Origin: Novosphingobium percolationis
GTDB lineage: Bacteria; Pseudomonadota; Alphaproteobacteria; Sphingomonadales; Sphingomonadaceae
Assembly: GCF_020179425.1 (NCBI RefSeq)
Contig: NZ_JAILYM010000002.1
Coordinates: 310,001 to 374,000, forward strand
Length of the DNA: 64,000 bases
Reading direction: 5' to 3'
Under the pieces are notes generated by a model. The model saw only the letters and a program-made list of their open reading frames with translations, ran no database searches and had not been told where the DNA came from. Of this stretch, positions 18,602 to 28,826 are shown one piece after another; position 1 is the first letter of the stretch; every line of letters begins with the position of its first letter. A program made the translations under genes and the position numbers.

Positions 18602-19002
18602 TCGGTCTCATTCTCGTCACCCACGGCGCTCTCGCCGATGAATTCATCCATGCGATGGAGCACGTGGTTGGTCGTCAGTCCGATGTCGTCGGGGTCTGCA
18701 TCGGGCCGAACGACGACATGGAAAAGCGCCGCAGGGAAATCGCCGACGCGATTCGCCGCGTCGATTCAGGGTCTGGCGTGATCATCCTGACAGACCTGTT
18801 CGGCGGCACCCCGTCCAACCTCGCGATCTCGCTGATGCAGGCGGGCAAGGTGGAAGTGATCGCGGGCATCAATCTTCCCATGCTGATCCGGCTCGCCAAG
18901 GCGCGGACCTGCATGGGCGTCAAGGAAGCGACGGCCGCTGCGCGCGATGCGGGGCGGAATTACATAACGATCGCTTCCGAATTTCTCGGACAGGATGCGT
19001 GA
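18598..19002 (+). CDS. PTS EIIA component, mannose/fructose type
   Basis: A 134-residue EIIA of the mannose family. The N-terminus MIGLILVTHGALADEF has the phospho-acceptor His9. LTDLFGGTPSNLAISLM and INLPMLIRLAKAR are the other conserved motifs. There is no EIIB, EIIC or EIID gene nearby, so the protein probably works in a regulatory phosphorelay and not in sugar import. In related bacteria this gene is called ptsM or manX. It is followed four bases later by ptsH, so the two are co-transcribed. Confidence 0.93.
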   Translation: MIGLILVTHGALADEFIHAMEHVVGRQSDVVGVCIGPNDDMEKRRREIADAIRRVDSGSGVIILTDLFGGTPSNLAISLMQAGKVEVIAGINLPMLIRLAKARTCMGVKEATAAARDAGRNYITIASEFLGQDA

Positions 19003-19005
19003 TCG

Positions 19006-19302
19006 ATGGGGGAATCTGCTTACGCCGCCCGTGAGACGGTGACGATCGTGAACCAGCGCGGCCTGCACGCCCGCGCCAGCGCGAAGTTCGTCAACGCCGT
19101 CGCCAAGCTGCCCGAAGGCTTCGACGTGACCGTCGCCAAGGACGGCACCGACGCCAACGGCGCCTCTATCCTCGGCCTGATGATGCTGGGCGCGGCCAAG
19201 GGCGACAGCATCGACATCACTGTCAGCGGCGCCGAAGGCGATGCCGACGCGGTGCTGATGAAGCTGGCCGGGCTGGTCAAGGACGGCTTCGGCGAAGATT
19301 GA
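19006..19302 (+). CDS. ptsH: Phosphocarrier protein HPr
   Basis: A 98-residue HPr. The active-site histidine is His21 in NQRGLHARASAKFV, the equivalent of His15 in the classical protein. The regulatory site equals Ser54 in NGASILGLMMLGA, the target of HprK. Both sites being intact means the protein can be phosphorylated by Enzyme I (not in the window) and by HprK (16979-17419). The N-terminus is about six residues longer than in E. coli HPr. Confidence 0.95.
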   Translation: MGESAYAARETVTIVNQRGLHARASAKFVNAVAKLPEGFDVTVAKDGTDANGASILGLMMLGAAKGDSIDITVSGAEGDADAVLMKLAGLVKDGFGED

Positions 19303-19342
19303 CCCGCTTGCTTCGGCGGCGGCACTGACGCAAGGCAGCCCC

Positions 19343-20146
19343 ATGCCTCGCAAGATCATCACCGGCTTTTCCAACCCCACGGTCAAGGCCGTGCGGTCCC
19401 TGCGCGACAAGAAGCATCGTCGGCGCGAGGGGCGCTTCCTCGTCGAAGGGCTGCGCCTGCTGACCGACGCGCGCGAAAGTGGGCGGCTGCCCGAACTGCT
19501 GCTGATGGCGCAGGGGCGCGACGATCATCCGCTGCTGGCGGACCTTGAAGCGGCGGTGGATGCGGCGGGCGGCGAGGTCATCGAACTGCCGCTCGACATC
19601 CTGTCCAAGGTGACGGGCAAGGACAATCCGCAGGCGGTGGCCGGGGTCTTCGCCGAATGGGATACCGCGCTCTCGCGCATCGACCGCAACGCCGCCCCGA
19701 TCTGGCTGGTGGCGCAGGCCATGCGCGATCCGGGCAACCTTGGCACCATGTTGCGTACCGCCGATGCTGTGGGGGCAGGGGGCCTGATCCTGCTCGACGA
19801 TTGCGTCGATCCCTTCTCGGTCGAAGCGGTGCGCGCCAGCATGGGCGGGATCTTCACCGTCGCGCTGGCGCAGGCGCGCTGGGACGAGTTCCTCGGCTGG
19901 TTGCGGCAGGGTGAAGGCCAGCTTGTCGCGGCGTCCTTGCGCGATGCGCAGCCCTATCGCGGCGCGCCTTATGCCGCACCCTGCTTCGTCATGGTCGGCA
20001 ACGAATCGCAAGGTCTGCCCGAGCCTTACGAAATGGCCTGCGACTTGCGCGTGACGATGCCGATGAAGGGCCGGGCCGACAGCCTGAACGCCGCAGTCGC
20101 TGCTGCCGTCCTTGCTTACGAGGTGCTGGCCGCGGTGGACGCCTGA
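19343..20146 (+). CDS. TrmH/SpoU-family RNA 2'-O-methyltransferase
   Basis: A 267-residue SPOUT methyltransferase. The N-terminal substrate-binding domain has VRSLRDKKHRRREGRFLVEG, typical of RlmB/TrmH-like enzymes. The C-terminal catalytic domain shows motif 1 QAMRDPGNLGTMLRTADA, motif 2 FVMVGNESQGLP and motif 3 RVTMPMKGRADSLNAAVAAAV, the trefoil-knot S-adenosylmethionine site. It methylates a ribose in rRNA or tRNA; the exact site cannot be told from the sequence. It lies 40 bases after ptsH on the same strand, perhaps by read-through, and is functionally unrelated. Confidence 0.9.
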   Translation: MPRKIITGFSNPTVKAVRSLRDKKHRRREGRFLVEGLRLLTDARESGRLPELLLMAQGRDDHPLLADLEAAVDAAGGEVIELPLDILSKVTGKDNPQAVAGVFAEWDTALSRIDRNAAPIWLVAQAMRDPGNLGTMLRTADAVGAGGLILLDDCVDPFSVEAVRASMGGIFTVALAQARWDEFLGWLRQGEGQLVAASLRDAQPYRGAPYAAPCFVMVGNESQGLPEPYEMACDLRVTMPMKGRADSLNAAVAAAVLAYEVLAAVDA

Positions 20147-20165
20147 TCGCGCGGCAAGGGCAGGC

Positions 20166-21485
20166 TCAATCGGGTGCGGCGACCGCTGCGGTCACCATGT
20201 CGCGCAAGGGCAAGCGGGCCTTCATGCGCACGGCCAACAGGGCCGTACCGCTGACCTTGCGCTGCACGAACAGCGTGGCGGCGGGCGGGACGTGCCAGCT
20301 CGCGCGGTCCTCGGCCATGGGCATCGCCTGTTCACGGATCTGTTCGACAAAGCTTCGCTCCGCAAAGTCGAACAGGCCGGGGCGCCCCACCTGCGACAGG
20401 ATCACGGCGATCATCGCGTCCAGCCGGTCACCATGGCGTTCCATCTGGCGCGGGGACACGAAGCCCACCTCCAGCAGCGCCAGGCGCAGTGCCTGATCGT
20501 CTTCGGCAAGGCCTGCCAGCATCAGTCGGCGGTAGGCGGCCGTGGTTTCCGGCAGGACCGACCTTGCCGCGCCGAAGTCCAGCAGCACGATCCGGCCCGT
20601 GTCCGGCTGCCAGCGATAGTTGGCGAAGTTGGGGTCGGTCTGCATGAAGCCGAACCGGAACAGTTCGCCCAGCACCAGATCGAGCAAGGCGGCCATGGCG
20701 TCGTCGCGCCGGTCCTGCGGCTCCGATGCCAGTTCCTCGATCGGGCGCGCCACGATGAAGTCCATCACCAGCACGTGCCGCCCGGTCAGCTCGTCCACCG
20801 GCGCGGGTACCACGAACCGCGCATCGTCAGCCAGAAGCCCGGCATAGCGCCGCATCTGCGCGGCCTCGCGCAAGTAGTCGGTCTCTTCGGTCAGTTGCGC
20901 CTTCGCTTCGGCCAGCAGCGGCGCGATGTCGAGATCGCCCGGCAGCAGTCCCGACATGCGCAGCAGCGTGGCCACGTTGTCCACATCGGCGCCGATGCTG
21001 GCGGCAACGCCCGGATACTGCACCTTCACCGCCACCTCGCGGCCATCGAGCAGCCGGGCGCGGTGAACCTGGCCGATCGAGGCCGCCGCGACCGGAATCG
21101 GGTCGAAGCGGGAAAAGCGGCGGCGCCAGTCCGGGCCCCAGTGCGCTGTCAGCACCTTGTTGAGCTGCGCCGGCGGCATGAAATGCGCGGCATCGCGCAG
21201 GCGCGACAGCACTTCGGTCAGTTCCGGCGGCAGCAGGTCGCCCGCATCGAGCGAGATCATCTGGCCCAGCTTCATCGCCGCGCCGCGCAGGCGGGAAAGC
21301 TGCTCGGTTACGCGCACGGCATTGCCGGGGGTCAGCAACAGGTCGGAAAGCTGCGGCCTTTCGCCCTTCGTCAGCCGCCGCGCCCCTTCGGCCAAGACGC
21401 CGCCCGCAACGCCGCCCGCCAGACGGCCAAAGGCGGAAAGGCGCGAAAGGCGCGCAGAGGGAACCTTGCGATATCGGTCGGACAT
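20166..21485 (-). CDS. ABC1/UbiB-family atypical kinase
   Basis: A 439-residue protein of the ABC1 (ADCK/UbiB) family. The KxGQ motif (KLGQ, 72-75) and the Ala-rich loop VAAASIGQVHRA that replaces the glycine-rich loop are both present. AVKVQYPG has the ATP Lys, MQTDPNFANYRW the catalytic segment, and LLDFGAAR the metal Asp. These proteins support ubiquinone synthesis or lipid handling through ATPase rather than protein-kinase activity. No C-terminal membrane helices as in UbiB are evident, so this is the AarF-like soluble branch; no other ubi genes are near. Confidence 0.88.
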   Translation of the reverse strand: MSDRYRKVPSARLSRLSAFGRLAGGVAGGVLAEGARRLTKGERPQLSDLLLTPGNAVRVTEQLSRLRGAAMKLGQMISLDAGDLLPPELTEVLSRLRDAAHFMPPAQLNKVLTAHWGPDWRRRFSRFDPIPVAAASIGQVHRARLLDGREVAVKVQYPGVAASIGADVDNVATLLRMSGLLPGDLDIAPLLAEAKAQLTEETDYLREAAQMRRYAGLLADDARFVVPAPVDELTGRHVLVMDFIVARPIEELASEPQDRRDDAMAALLDLVLGELFRFGFMQTDPNFANYRWQPDTGRIVLLDFGAARSVLPETTAAYRRLMLAGLAEDDQALRLALLEVGFVSPRQMERHGDRLDAMIAVILSQVGRPGLFDFAERSFVEQIREQAMPMAEDRASWHVPPAATLFVQRKVSGTALLAVRMKARLPLRDMVTAAVAAPD

Positions 21486-21569
21486 GGGACGCCTTCGATT
21501 ACCAAGCCGCTCCTGTCGGCCCGGTTCAATCGCGGCGCAAGGTGCGCCTTGGGGCGGAATCCACGCCGC

Positions 21570-22391
21570 TCAGAACGCCGGGTCGTACCCCGGAGGCAGT
21601 TCGCTGGCCGGGCCGGTCGCAACGTCGCCGCTGCCGGGCACGTGAATGCCGCACTCGGTCTTGTCCCAGCCCTTCCAGCGGCCCGAGCGCGGATCCTCGC
21701 CCGGCGCGACCTTGGTGGTGCACGGCGCGCAGCCGATCGAGGGGTAGCCCTGCGCTTCGAGCGGATGGCGCGGAAGCCCGTGCGCGGCGAAGTAGCTGTC
21801 GAGCTGTTCCTTGTTCCACGAGGCGAGCGGGTTGATCTTGAGCCGCCCCTGCGCATCGGACTTGTCGATCTCGAAGCGCGGCAGCCCCGCGCGCGTGCTC
21901 GACTGGAAGCCCTTGCGGCCGGTCAGCGAGGCATCGTAGTGCAGCAGCGCCTTGGCCAGCGGCTCCACCTTGCGGATCTCGCAGCAGCCATCGGGATCCC
22001 ACGACCAGCGCAGGCCATTTTCGTCCTTCTTGGCCAGCACTTCGGGATCGGGCTCGACGATCTGCAGCGCGGTCATGCCAAGGTGGGCGATCAGCTCGTC
22101 GCGGTAGGCGACGGTTTCGGGAAAGTGCTTGCCCGTTTCGAGGAACAGCACCGGCACCGACGGATCGATGCTGGCGACCAGGTGGAGCAGCACCGCGCTT
22201 TCCGCGCCGAAGCTGGAGACGACGGCAAGGTCGCCCGCCAGCCCGTCGCGGATCACCGAGCGCAACATGTCCTGCGTGTCGGTGCCACGGAACAGATTGT
22301 TGAGCCGGATCGCCTCGCTTTCGGTAAAGCGCGGATTGGTGTCGATCAGGTCGATCTTGCGGTCGGCCGAATTGCGCGTGGTGCTGCTCAT
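21570..22391 (-). CDS. cysH: Phosphoadenylyl/adenylyl-sulfate reductase, [4Fe-4S] type
   Basis: Reduces activated sulfate to sulfite with thioredoxin. The 273-residue protein has SSFGAESAVLLHLV (the PP-loop equivalent) and the [4Fe-4S] cysteines Cys136-Cys137 (DGCCEIRKVEPL) and Cys221/Cys224 (SIGCAPCTTKV). The nucleophile is Cys247 in KTECGIH. The CC...CxxC set marks the cluster-containing class that uses APS. The E. coli PAPS-only enzyme lacks it. It is the last gene of the cobA-DUF2849-cysI-DUF934-cysH operon, with a 28-bp gap before it. Confidence 0.94.
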   Translation of the reverse strand: MSSTTRNSADRKIDLIDTNPRFTESEAIRLNNLFRGTDTQDMLRSVIRDGLAGDLAVVSSFGAESAVLLHLVASIDPSVPVLFLETGKHFPETVAYRDELIAHLGMTALQIVEPDPEVLAKKDENGLRWSWDPDGCCEIRKVEPLAKALLHYDASLTGRKGFQSSTRAGLPRFEIDKSDAQGRLKINPLASWNKEQLDSYFAAHGLPRHPLEAQGYPSIGCAPCTTKVAPGEDPRSGRWKGWDKTECGIHVPGSGDVATGPASELPPGYDPAF

Positions 22392-22419
22392 GTGCGGTTA
22401 GGTTCCGTTCAGGTCACGG

Positions 22420-22848
22420 TTACCCGTGACGCTTGGCCCATATGGCGGGACGGCCATCGACCGTCTTCTGGTAGACCTCCGGCCAGGTCGCGAAGGCCTT
22501 GTCGGCGGCGGCGCGGTCGATGTCGTGGTTCGGCGCGAAGCTGTCGAACCCGCAACGGCGCATGTGGCTGAGCTGGTCGAGCAGTACGTCGCCCACGGCG
22601 CGCAATTCGCCCTGATAGCCGTGTTCGCGCAAGATCCGCGCCGCCGAATAGCCGCGGCCATCGGTGTAGGCGGGGAAGTTTACTTCCACGAGCGCCAGCC
22701 GGTCGAGGTGCGGCAGCAGATCGCGCGCATCGTCGCCCGGCTCAATGCGGACGGCGGTGGCGTTCGACTGATCCGCGAAGGCATCGACGGTGACGGCGGG
22801 GTCGGCTACCGGCTCGTCAGAGCGGTAGCGCAGGTTCTGTTCAACCAT
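22420..22848 (-). CDS. DUF934 family protein of the sulfite reductase operon
   Basis: A 142-residue protein of the DUF934 family, marked by LVEVNFPAYTDGRGYSAARILREHGYQGELRAVGDVL and the following QLSHMRRCGFDSF. These proteins are almost always next to cysI and cysH and are annotated as putative oxidoreductases. An accessory role in electron delivery or assembly of sulfite reductase is plausible, because no flavoprotein subunit (CysJ) is present. The ATG lies inside the cysI 3' end (eight-base overlap), so the proteins are made in step. Confidence 0.88.
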   Translation of the reverse strand: MVEQNLRYRSDEPVADPAVTVDAFADQSNATAVRIEPGDDARDLLPHLDRLALVEVNFPAYTDGRGYSAARILREHGYQGELRAVGDVLLDQLSHMRRCGFDSFAPNHDIDRAAADKAFATWPEVYQKTVDGRPAIWAKRHG

Positions 22849-24493
22849 TGGCAGGCTCCTTGGCATAGATCGCCTCCTTGAACGGGGCCATGCCGATACG
22901 GCGGTAGGTGTCGAGGAAGCGTTCTCCGTCGGCGCGCTGGTCGAGGTAGACGTTCGTCGCCTTCTCGATCGCATCGACGATGCCGTCTTCGCTGAAGCCG
23001 GGGCCGGTGATCGTGCCGAGCGAAGTATCCGCTCCTTCCGAGCCGCCGAACAGCAGCTGGTAGTTCTCGACGCCCTTGCGATCGACACCCAGGATGCCGA
23101 TGTGGCCCGCGTGGTGGTGACCACAGGCGTTGATGCAGCCCGAGATCTTCAGCTTCAGCTCGCCCAGTTCCTGCTGGCGACCGAGATCGGCGAAGCGTTC
23201 GCTGATCTTCTGCGCGACCGGGATCGAGCGCGCGTTGGCGAGGCTGCAGTAATCGAGGCCGGGGCAGGCGATGATGTCGCTGATCAGGTCGAGGTTCGCG
23301 TTGGCCAGCCCTGCCTCATCCAGCTTCTGCCAAACCGTGTAGAGATCGGCCTTCTTGACGTGCGGCAGCACGATGTTCTGCGCATGGGTCACGCGCAGTT
23401 CGTCGAAGCTGTAGTCGCGGGCAAGGTCAGCCATCAGGCGGATCTGATCGGCCGTGGCGTCGCCCGGAATGCCGCCCACCGGCTTCAGCGCGATGGTGGC
23501 GATGGCATAGCCCGTCTGCTTGTGCGCATGGACGTTCTGCTTCACCCAGACGGCGAAGTCGGGATCGGACAGGTCCAGATCGTCCGAGGCGGCAGCGTCG
23601 AAGCCAGGCTGTTCGAAGAAGCCCTTGATGCGCTCCAGTTCGGCCGGCGGCGGTTCGAGGCCGAGCGTGAGGATATGCGCGAACTCTTCTTCCACCTGGC
23701 GACGATATTCGTCGGCACCGATCTCGTGGACGAGGATCTTGATGCGCGCCTTGTACTTGTTGTCGCGGCGGCCATAGCGGTTGTAGACGCGAAGGCACGC
23801 TTCCAGATACGAGATCATCTGGAGCGGCGGCACGAAATCGCCGATCACAGGCGCGATCATCGGGGTGCGGCCCATGCCGCCACCGACGTAGAACTTGCAG
23901 CCGACTTCACCCGCGTCGTTGGTCACGAGCTGGATGCCGATGTCGTGCAGCTTCATCGCCGCGCGGTCGGTCTCGCTGCCGATGATGGCGATCTTGAACT
24001 TGCGCGGCAGGTAATCGAATTCCGGGTGGAACGTCGACCACTGGCGCAGCAACTCGGCATAGGGGCGCGGATCGACGAGTTCGTCGGCAGCAGCGCCGGC
24101 GAAGTGGTCGGCCGTGGTGTTGCGGATGCAGTTGCCGCTGGTCTGGATGGCGTGCATCTCGACCGAGGCGAGGTCAGCCAGCAGATCGGGCGCCTGTTCC
24201 AGCTTGATCCAGTTGTACTGGATGTTCTGGCGCGTGGTGAAGTGGCCGTAGCCGCGGTCGTACTTGTCCGCGATATCGCCCAGCATCCGCATCTGCGCGC
24301 CGTTCAGCGTGCCATAGGGAATGGCCACGCGCAGCATGTAGGCGTGAAGCTGGAGGTAGAGGCCGTTCTTCAGGCGCAGCGGCTTGAACTGGTCCTCGGC
24401 GATTTCACCGGCAAGGCGGCGGTTCACCTGGTCGCGGAACTCCGCGACGCGGGCGTCGACCATTTTCTGGTCGTAGCTGTCGTACTGATACAT
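22841..24493 (-). CDS. cysI: Nitrite/sulfite reductase hemoprotein (siroheme, [4Fe-4S])
   Basis: Reduces sulfite to sulfide for cysteine synthesis. The 550-residue protein has two ferredoxin-like half-domains. The N-terminal half reads GHFTTRQNIQYNWIKLEQ and SGNCIRNTTADHFAG. The second half carries the cluster and siroheme ligands Cys410 and Cys416 (ACPGLDYCSLA) and Cys453 and Cys457 (SGCINACGHHHAG). The lack of cysJ suggests a ferredoxin or an unknown donor. It lies two bases after DUF2849 and overlaps DUF934, as expected for one operon. Nitrite reduction cannot be excluded, but the cysH neighbour favours sulfite. Confidence 0.93.
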   Translation of the reverse strand: MYQYDSYDQKMVDARVAEFRDQVNRRLAGEIAEDQFKPLRLKNGLYLQLHAYMLRVAIPYGTLNGAQMRMLGDIADKYDRGYGHFTTRQNIQYNWIKLEQAPDLLADLASVEMHAIQTSGNCIRNTTADHFAGAAADELVDPRPYAELLRQWSTFHPEFDYLPRKFKIAIIGSETDRAAMKLHDIGIQLVTNDAGEVGCKFYVGGGMGRTPMIAPVIGDFVPPLQMISYLEACLRVYNRYGRRDNKYKARIKILVHEIGADEYRRQVEEEFAHILTLGLEPPPAELERIKGFFEQPGFDAAASDDLDLSDPDFAVWVKQNVHAHKQTGYAIATIALKPVGGIPGDATADQIRLMADLARDYSFDELRVTHAQNIVLPHVKKADLYTVWQKLDEAGLANANLDLISDIIACPGLDYCSLANARSIPVAQKISERFADLGRQQELGELKLKISGCINACGHHHAGHIGILGVDRKGVENYQLLFGGSEGADTSLGTITGPGFSEDGIVDAIEKATNVYLDQRADGERFLDTYRRIGMAPFKEAIYAKEPANG

Positions 24494-24495
24494 GG

Positions 24496-24792
24496 TCAGA
24501 TCACCCAGGTGCCGGCGGCGGGATCGGCAGGCTTGAGGGAAAGGTCGAGGCGCACCGTCGGCCCGAGGGCGCGGATGCGGTCCTTGATGTGCGCGGGGCG
24601 GACGCCTTCGTCGGTCAGCGTCGCGTCGATCACCTGCGTGTCGGTGACGATCTGCTTGGCGTTCTCGCGCGCGATGATCGCCTCGGCGCCCTCGGGCACG
24701 TCGACCGCATCGTTGACATGGCGCGACCAGCCTTCGCCGGTCCACCAGATCACGTCGCCGGTCCTCAAATCGTTGCCGGTGATGATCTTCAC
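24496..24792 (-). CDS. DUF2849 family protein
   Basis: A 98-residue protein matching DUF2849 (MKIITGNDLRTGDVIWW at the start, RIRALGPTVRLDLSL near the end). The function is unknown. Members are found almost only between a uroporphyrinogen methyltransferase gene and cysI in alphaproteobacteria, so a role in siroheme supply or sulfite reductase maturation is a fair guess. The GTG start overlaps the cobA stop (GTGA) and its own stop is two bases before cysI. Confidence 0.85.
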   Translation of the reverse strand: MKIITGNDLRTGDVIWWTGEGWSRHVNDAVDVPEGAEAIIARENAKQIVTDTQVIDATLTDEGVRPAHIKDRIRALGPTVRLDLSLKPADPAAGTWVI

Positions 24793-25559
24793 TGTACGGC
24801 CTCCAGCACTCGTTGCATGTCCTTCATGTCTCCCCGGCCCGCGACGTCGCCGATGACGATCAGCGCGGGGCTCTTGACCTTGTTGTCCCTGACCAGCGCG
24901 CCAAGCCCGGCGAGCTGCCCGCGCAGCACGCGCATGGTGGGGCGCGCGGCGTTTTCGATGACCGCCAGCGGCATTTCGGGCGAAAGGCCGTCGGCGATGA
25001 GCTTTTCGGCGATCGCCTCGCTGGTGGCAATGCCCATGTAGATGACCAGCGTGCGGCCAACGCCTGCAAGGCCCGCCCAGTTCTGGTCGGACAGGCCCTT
25101 GCACTGGCCCGCGACGAAGCTGACGATGCTGGCGTTCTCGCGGTGGGTCAGCGGGATCTGAGCGGCTGCGGCTGCGCCCATCGCGGCGCTGATGCCGGGG
25201 ACGACTTCGACCTTCACGCCCGCTTCATGGCAGGCCTCGGCCTCTTCCCCGCCGCGCCCGAACACGAAGGGATCGCCGCCCTTGAGCCGGACCACGTCGT
25301 TGCCCGCCAGCGCTTCGCGCACGAGCAGGGCGTTGATGTCGTCCTGCTGCATGGTGTGGCGCGACCGGCTCTTGGCGACCGAGATCATGCGCGCGGTGCG
25401 CGGCGCCATGGCGAGGATCGAGGGATCGACCAGCCCGTCATGGACGACCACGCTTGCACGCATCAGCAGGCGTGCTGCGCGCAGGGTCAGCAGGTCGGGG
25501 TCGCCGGGGCCGGCGCCGACGAGAAAGACCGTGCCGGTGCGGGAAGGGGTCTGGGTCAT
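24789..25559 (-). CDS. cobA: Uroporphyrinogen-III C-methyltransferase
   Basis: Makes precorrin-2 from uroporphyrinogen III with two S-adenosylmethionines, the first step towards siroheme. The 256-residue SUMT has GAGPGDPDLLTLRAARLL at the N-terminus, VRLKGGDPFVFGRGGEEAE and VVPGISAAMGAAAAAQIPLTHR, all family signatures. The dehydrogenase/ferrochelatase domain of full CysG is missing, so those steps must be encoded elsewhere. It is the first gene of the operon that ends with cysH. Its promoter must lie in the 162 bases shared with the hppA terminator. Confidence 0.94.
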   Translation of the reverse strand: MTQTPSRTGTVFLVGAGPGDPDLLTLRAARLLMRASVVVHDGLVDPSILAMAPRTARMISVAKSRSRHTMQQDDINALLVREALAGNDVVRLKGGDPFVFGRGGEEAEACHEAGVKVEVVPGISAAMGAAAAAQIPLTHRENASIVSFVAGQCKGLSDQNWAGLAGVGRTLVIYMGIATSEAIAEKLIADGLSPEMPLAVIENAARPTMRVLRGQLAGLGALVRDNKVKSPALIVIGDVAGRGDMKDMQRVLEAVQ

Positions 25560-25640
25560 GTTCGGCGATGTGGGACGGACGCGGAAGAGTCGCCAGCGAG
25601 AATGGCTTGGGGACGGGTTAGGTGAGCTTTAGCGGCCCTC

Positions 25641-25682
25641 AAAAAAGCCAACCCCCGCCCGGACGGGTCCGGACGGGGGTTG
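25641..25682 (-). terminator. Rho-independent terminator of hppA
   Basis: On the minus strand CAACCCCCG pairs with CGGGGGTTG, with an additional inner GTCCGGAC stem, followed by GGCTTTTTT. The six-T run and the strong stem lie 40 bases after the hppA stop codon. This is the clearest terminator in the window. Confidence 0.9.
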
Positions 25683-25721
25683 CACCTCTCTCCCCAAACT
25701 CGGGTCGTCAGACGCGCGGGG

Positions 25722-27836
<2,115 letters not shown>

Positions 27837-27945
27837 GTTGGCATCCCCCTTATTCAACCGGCCCATGGAGCCGCGCCCCGTCGTTGCGGGATGGCGGGGA
27901 AGCTATAGTTTTATGCGAGGCTCGCAAGCCCTTCGATGATCTGCG

Positions 27946-28824
27946 TCAATCGTGCAAGTAACCGAGCTTTCCGGCAGGCGCCGCGCCATCGAGCAGGACG
28001 GCGGCGGCGCCTTGCGGCAGCGCGTGGCCGATGCGGTGCGCCTTGATGGGTGGCATTTCGCCCGGGGGAAGGGCGAACAGCAGTTCGTAGTCATCGCCCC
28101 AGCGCACTGCCTCGTCGATGCGGTGGCGGGGCAGGTCCGCGGGCAGCGGGATAGCCGCGCGGTCGATCGCGAAGGTCACGCCGCTGGCCTGCGCCATGCG
28201 CGCGGCGTCGATCAGCAGTCCGTCGGAAACATCCATCATCGCGGTGACACGCGGTGCGATCGCGCGGCCTTCGGCAAGGCGGGGCACGGGGCGGCGGAAG
28301 GCGCCGCTGTCGGTGGTGGTATCCCCGGCCTTGAGGGCCTCAAACCCCAGCATCGCAGCACCCACGGGGCCGGTGAGCCACAGTGTATCGCTCGCGCGCG
28401 CACCGCTGCGCGACGGGACTGGGGTGCAAGTGGCGCGGCCCAGCGCGGTCAGGCCCAGTGTGCGACGGCCCTCGCCCCCCGTGGTATCGCCGCCGAGCAA
28501 CGGCACGTCATATTCCGCCAGCACGTCGCGCAGGCCTTCGAGGAAGCGTGTGTCGTCATAATCGAGCGCGTAGCCGAGCAGCACGCCGACCGGCTCCGCC
28601 CCCTTGGACGCAAGGTCCGACAGGTTGGTGGCGACCAGCTTCCACGCCACGTCCGCCGGGTCCTGCCCCGCCAGCCAGTGGACGCCTTCGACCATGGCAT
28701 CATGCGTCAGGACCAGCGTTTCGCCGCCGAAGGGCAGCACCGCGCAGTCGTCGGCAAGCCCGCGTGCGGCGGGATGTGTGGCGAGGCCGCGCAATGCGGC
28801 GATGAACGCGGCCTCGCCCGACAA
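27946..28824 (-). CDS. thiL: Thiamine-monophosphate kinase
   Basis: Phosphorylates thiamine monophosphate to the active diphosphate with ATP. The 292-residue protein shows the PurM/AIRS fold motifs: LADDCAVLPFGGETLVLTHD, ATNLSDLASKGAEPVG, LLGGDTTGGEG, MDVSDGLLIDAARMA and WGDDYELLFALP. The start is a TTG five bases after the stop of the upstream crotonase gene, with a GGGGA before it; no ATG lies within the first 40 residues. It probably shares a transcript with that crotonase gene, which is metabolically unrelated. Confidence 0.93.
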   Translation of the reverse strand: MSGEAAFIAALRGLATHPAARGLADDCAVLPFGGETLVLTHDAMVEGVHWLAGQDPADVAWKLVATNLSDLASKGAEPVGVLLGYALDYDDTRFLEGLRDVLAEYDVPLLGGDTTGGEGRRTLGLTALGRATCTPVPSRSGARASDTLWLTGPVGAAMLGFEALKAGDTTTDSGAFRRPVPRLAEGRAIAPRVTAMMDVSDGLLIDAARMAQASGVTFAIDRAAIPLPADLPRHRIDEAVRWGDDYELLFALPPGEMPPIKAHRIGHALPQGAAAVLLDGAAPAGKLGYLHD

Positions 28825-28826
28825 GA

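Noticed and set aside
23102..24856. Long open frame (584 codons) on the plus strand
   Set aside because: It is the complement of cysI/DUF2849. The minus-strand product matches a known family with all cluster cysteines. Long antisense frames are expected in GC-rich DNA.
25560..25640. Riboswitch or SAM-responsive leader before cobA-cysH
   Set aside because: The short leader shows no recognisable SAM, SAH or cobalamin fold beyond the hppA terminator.
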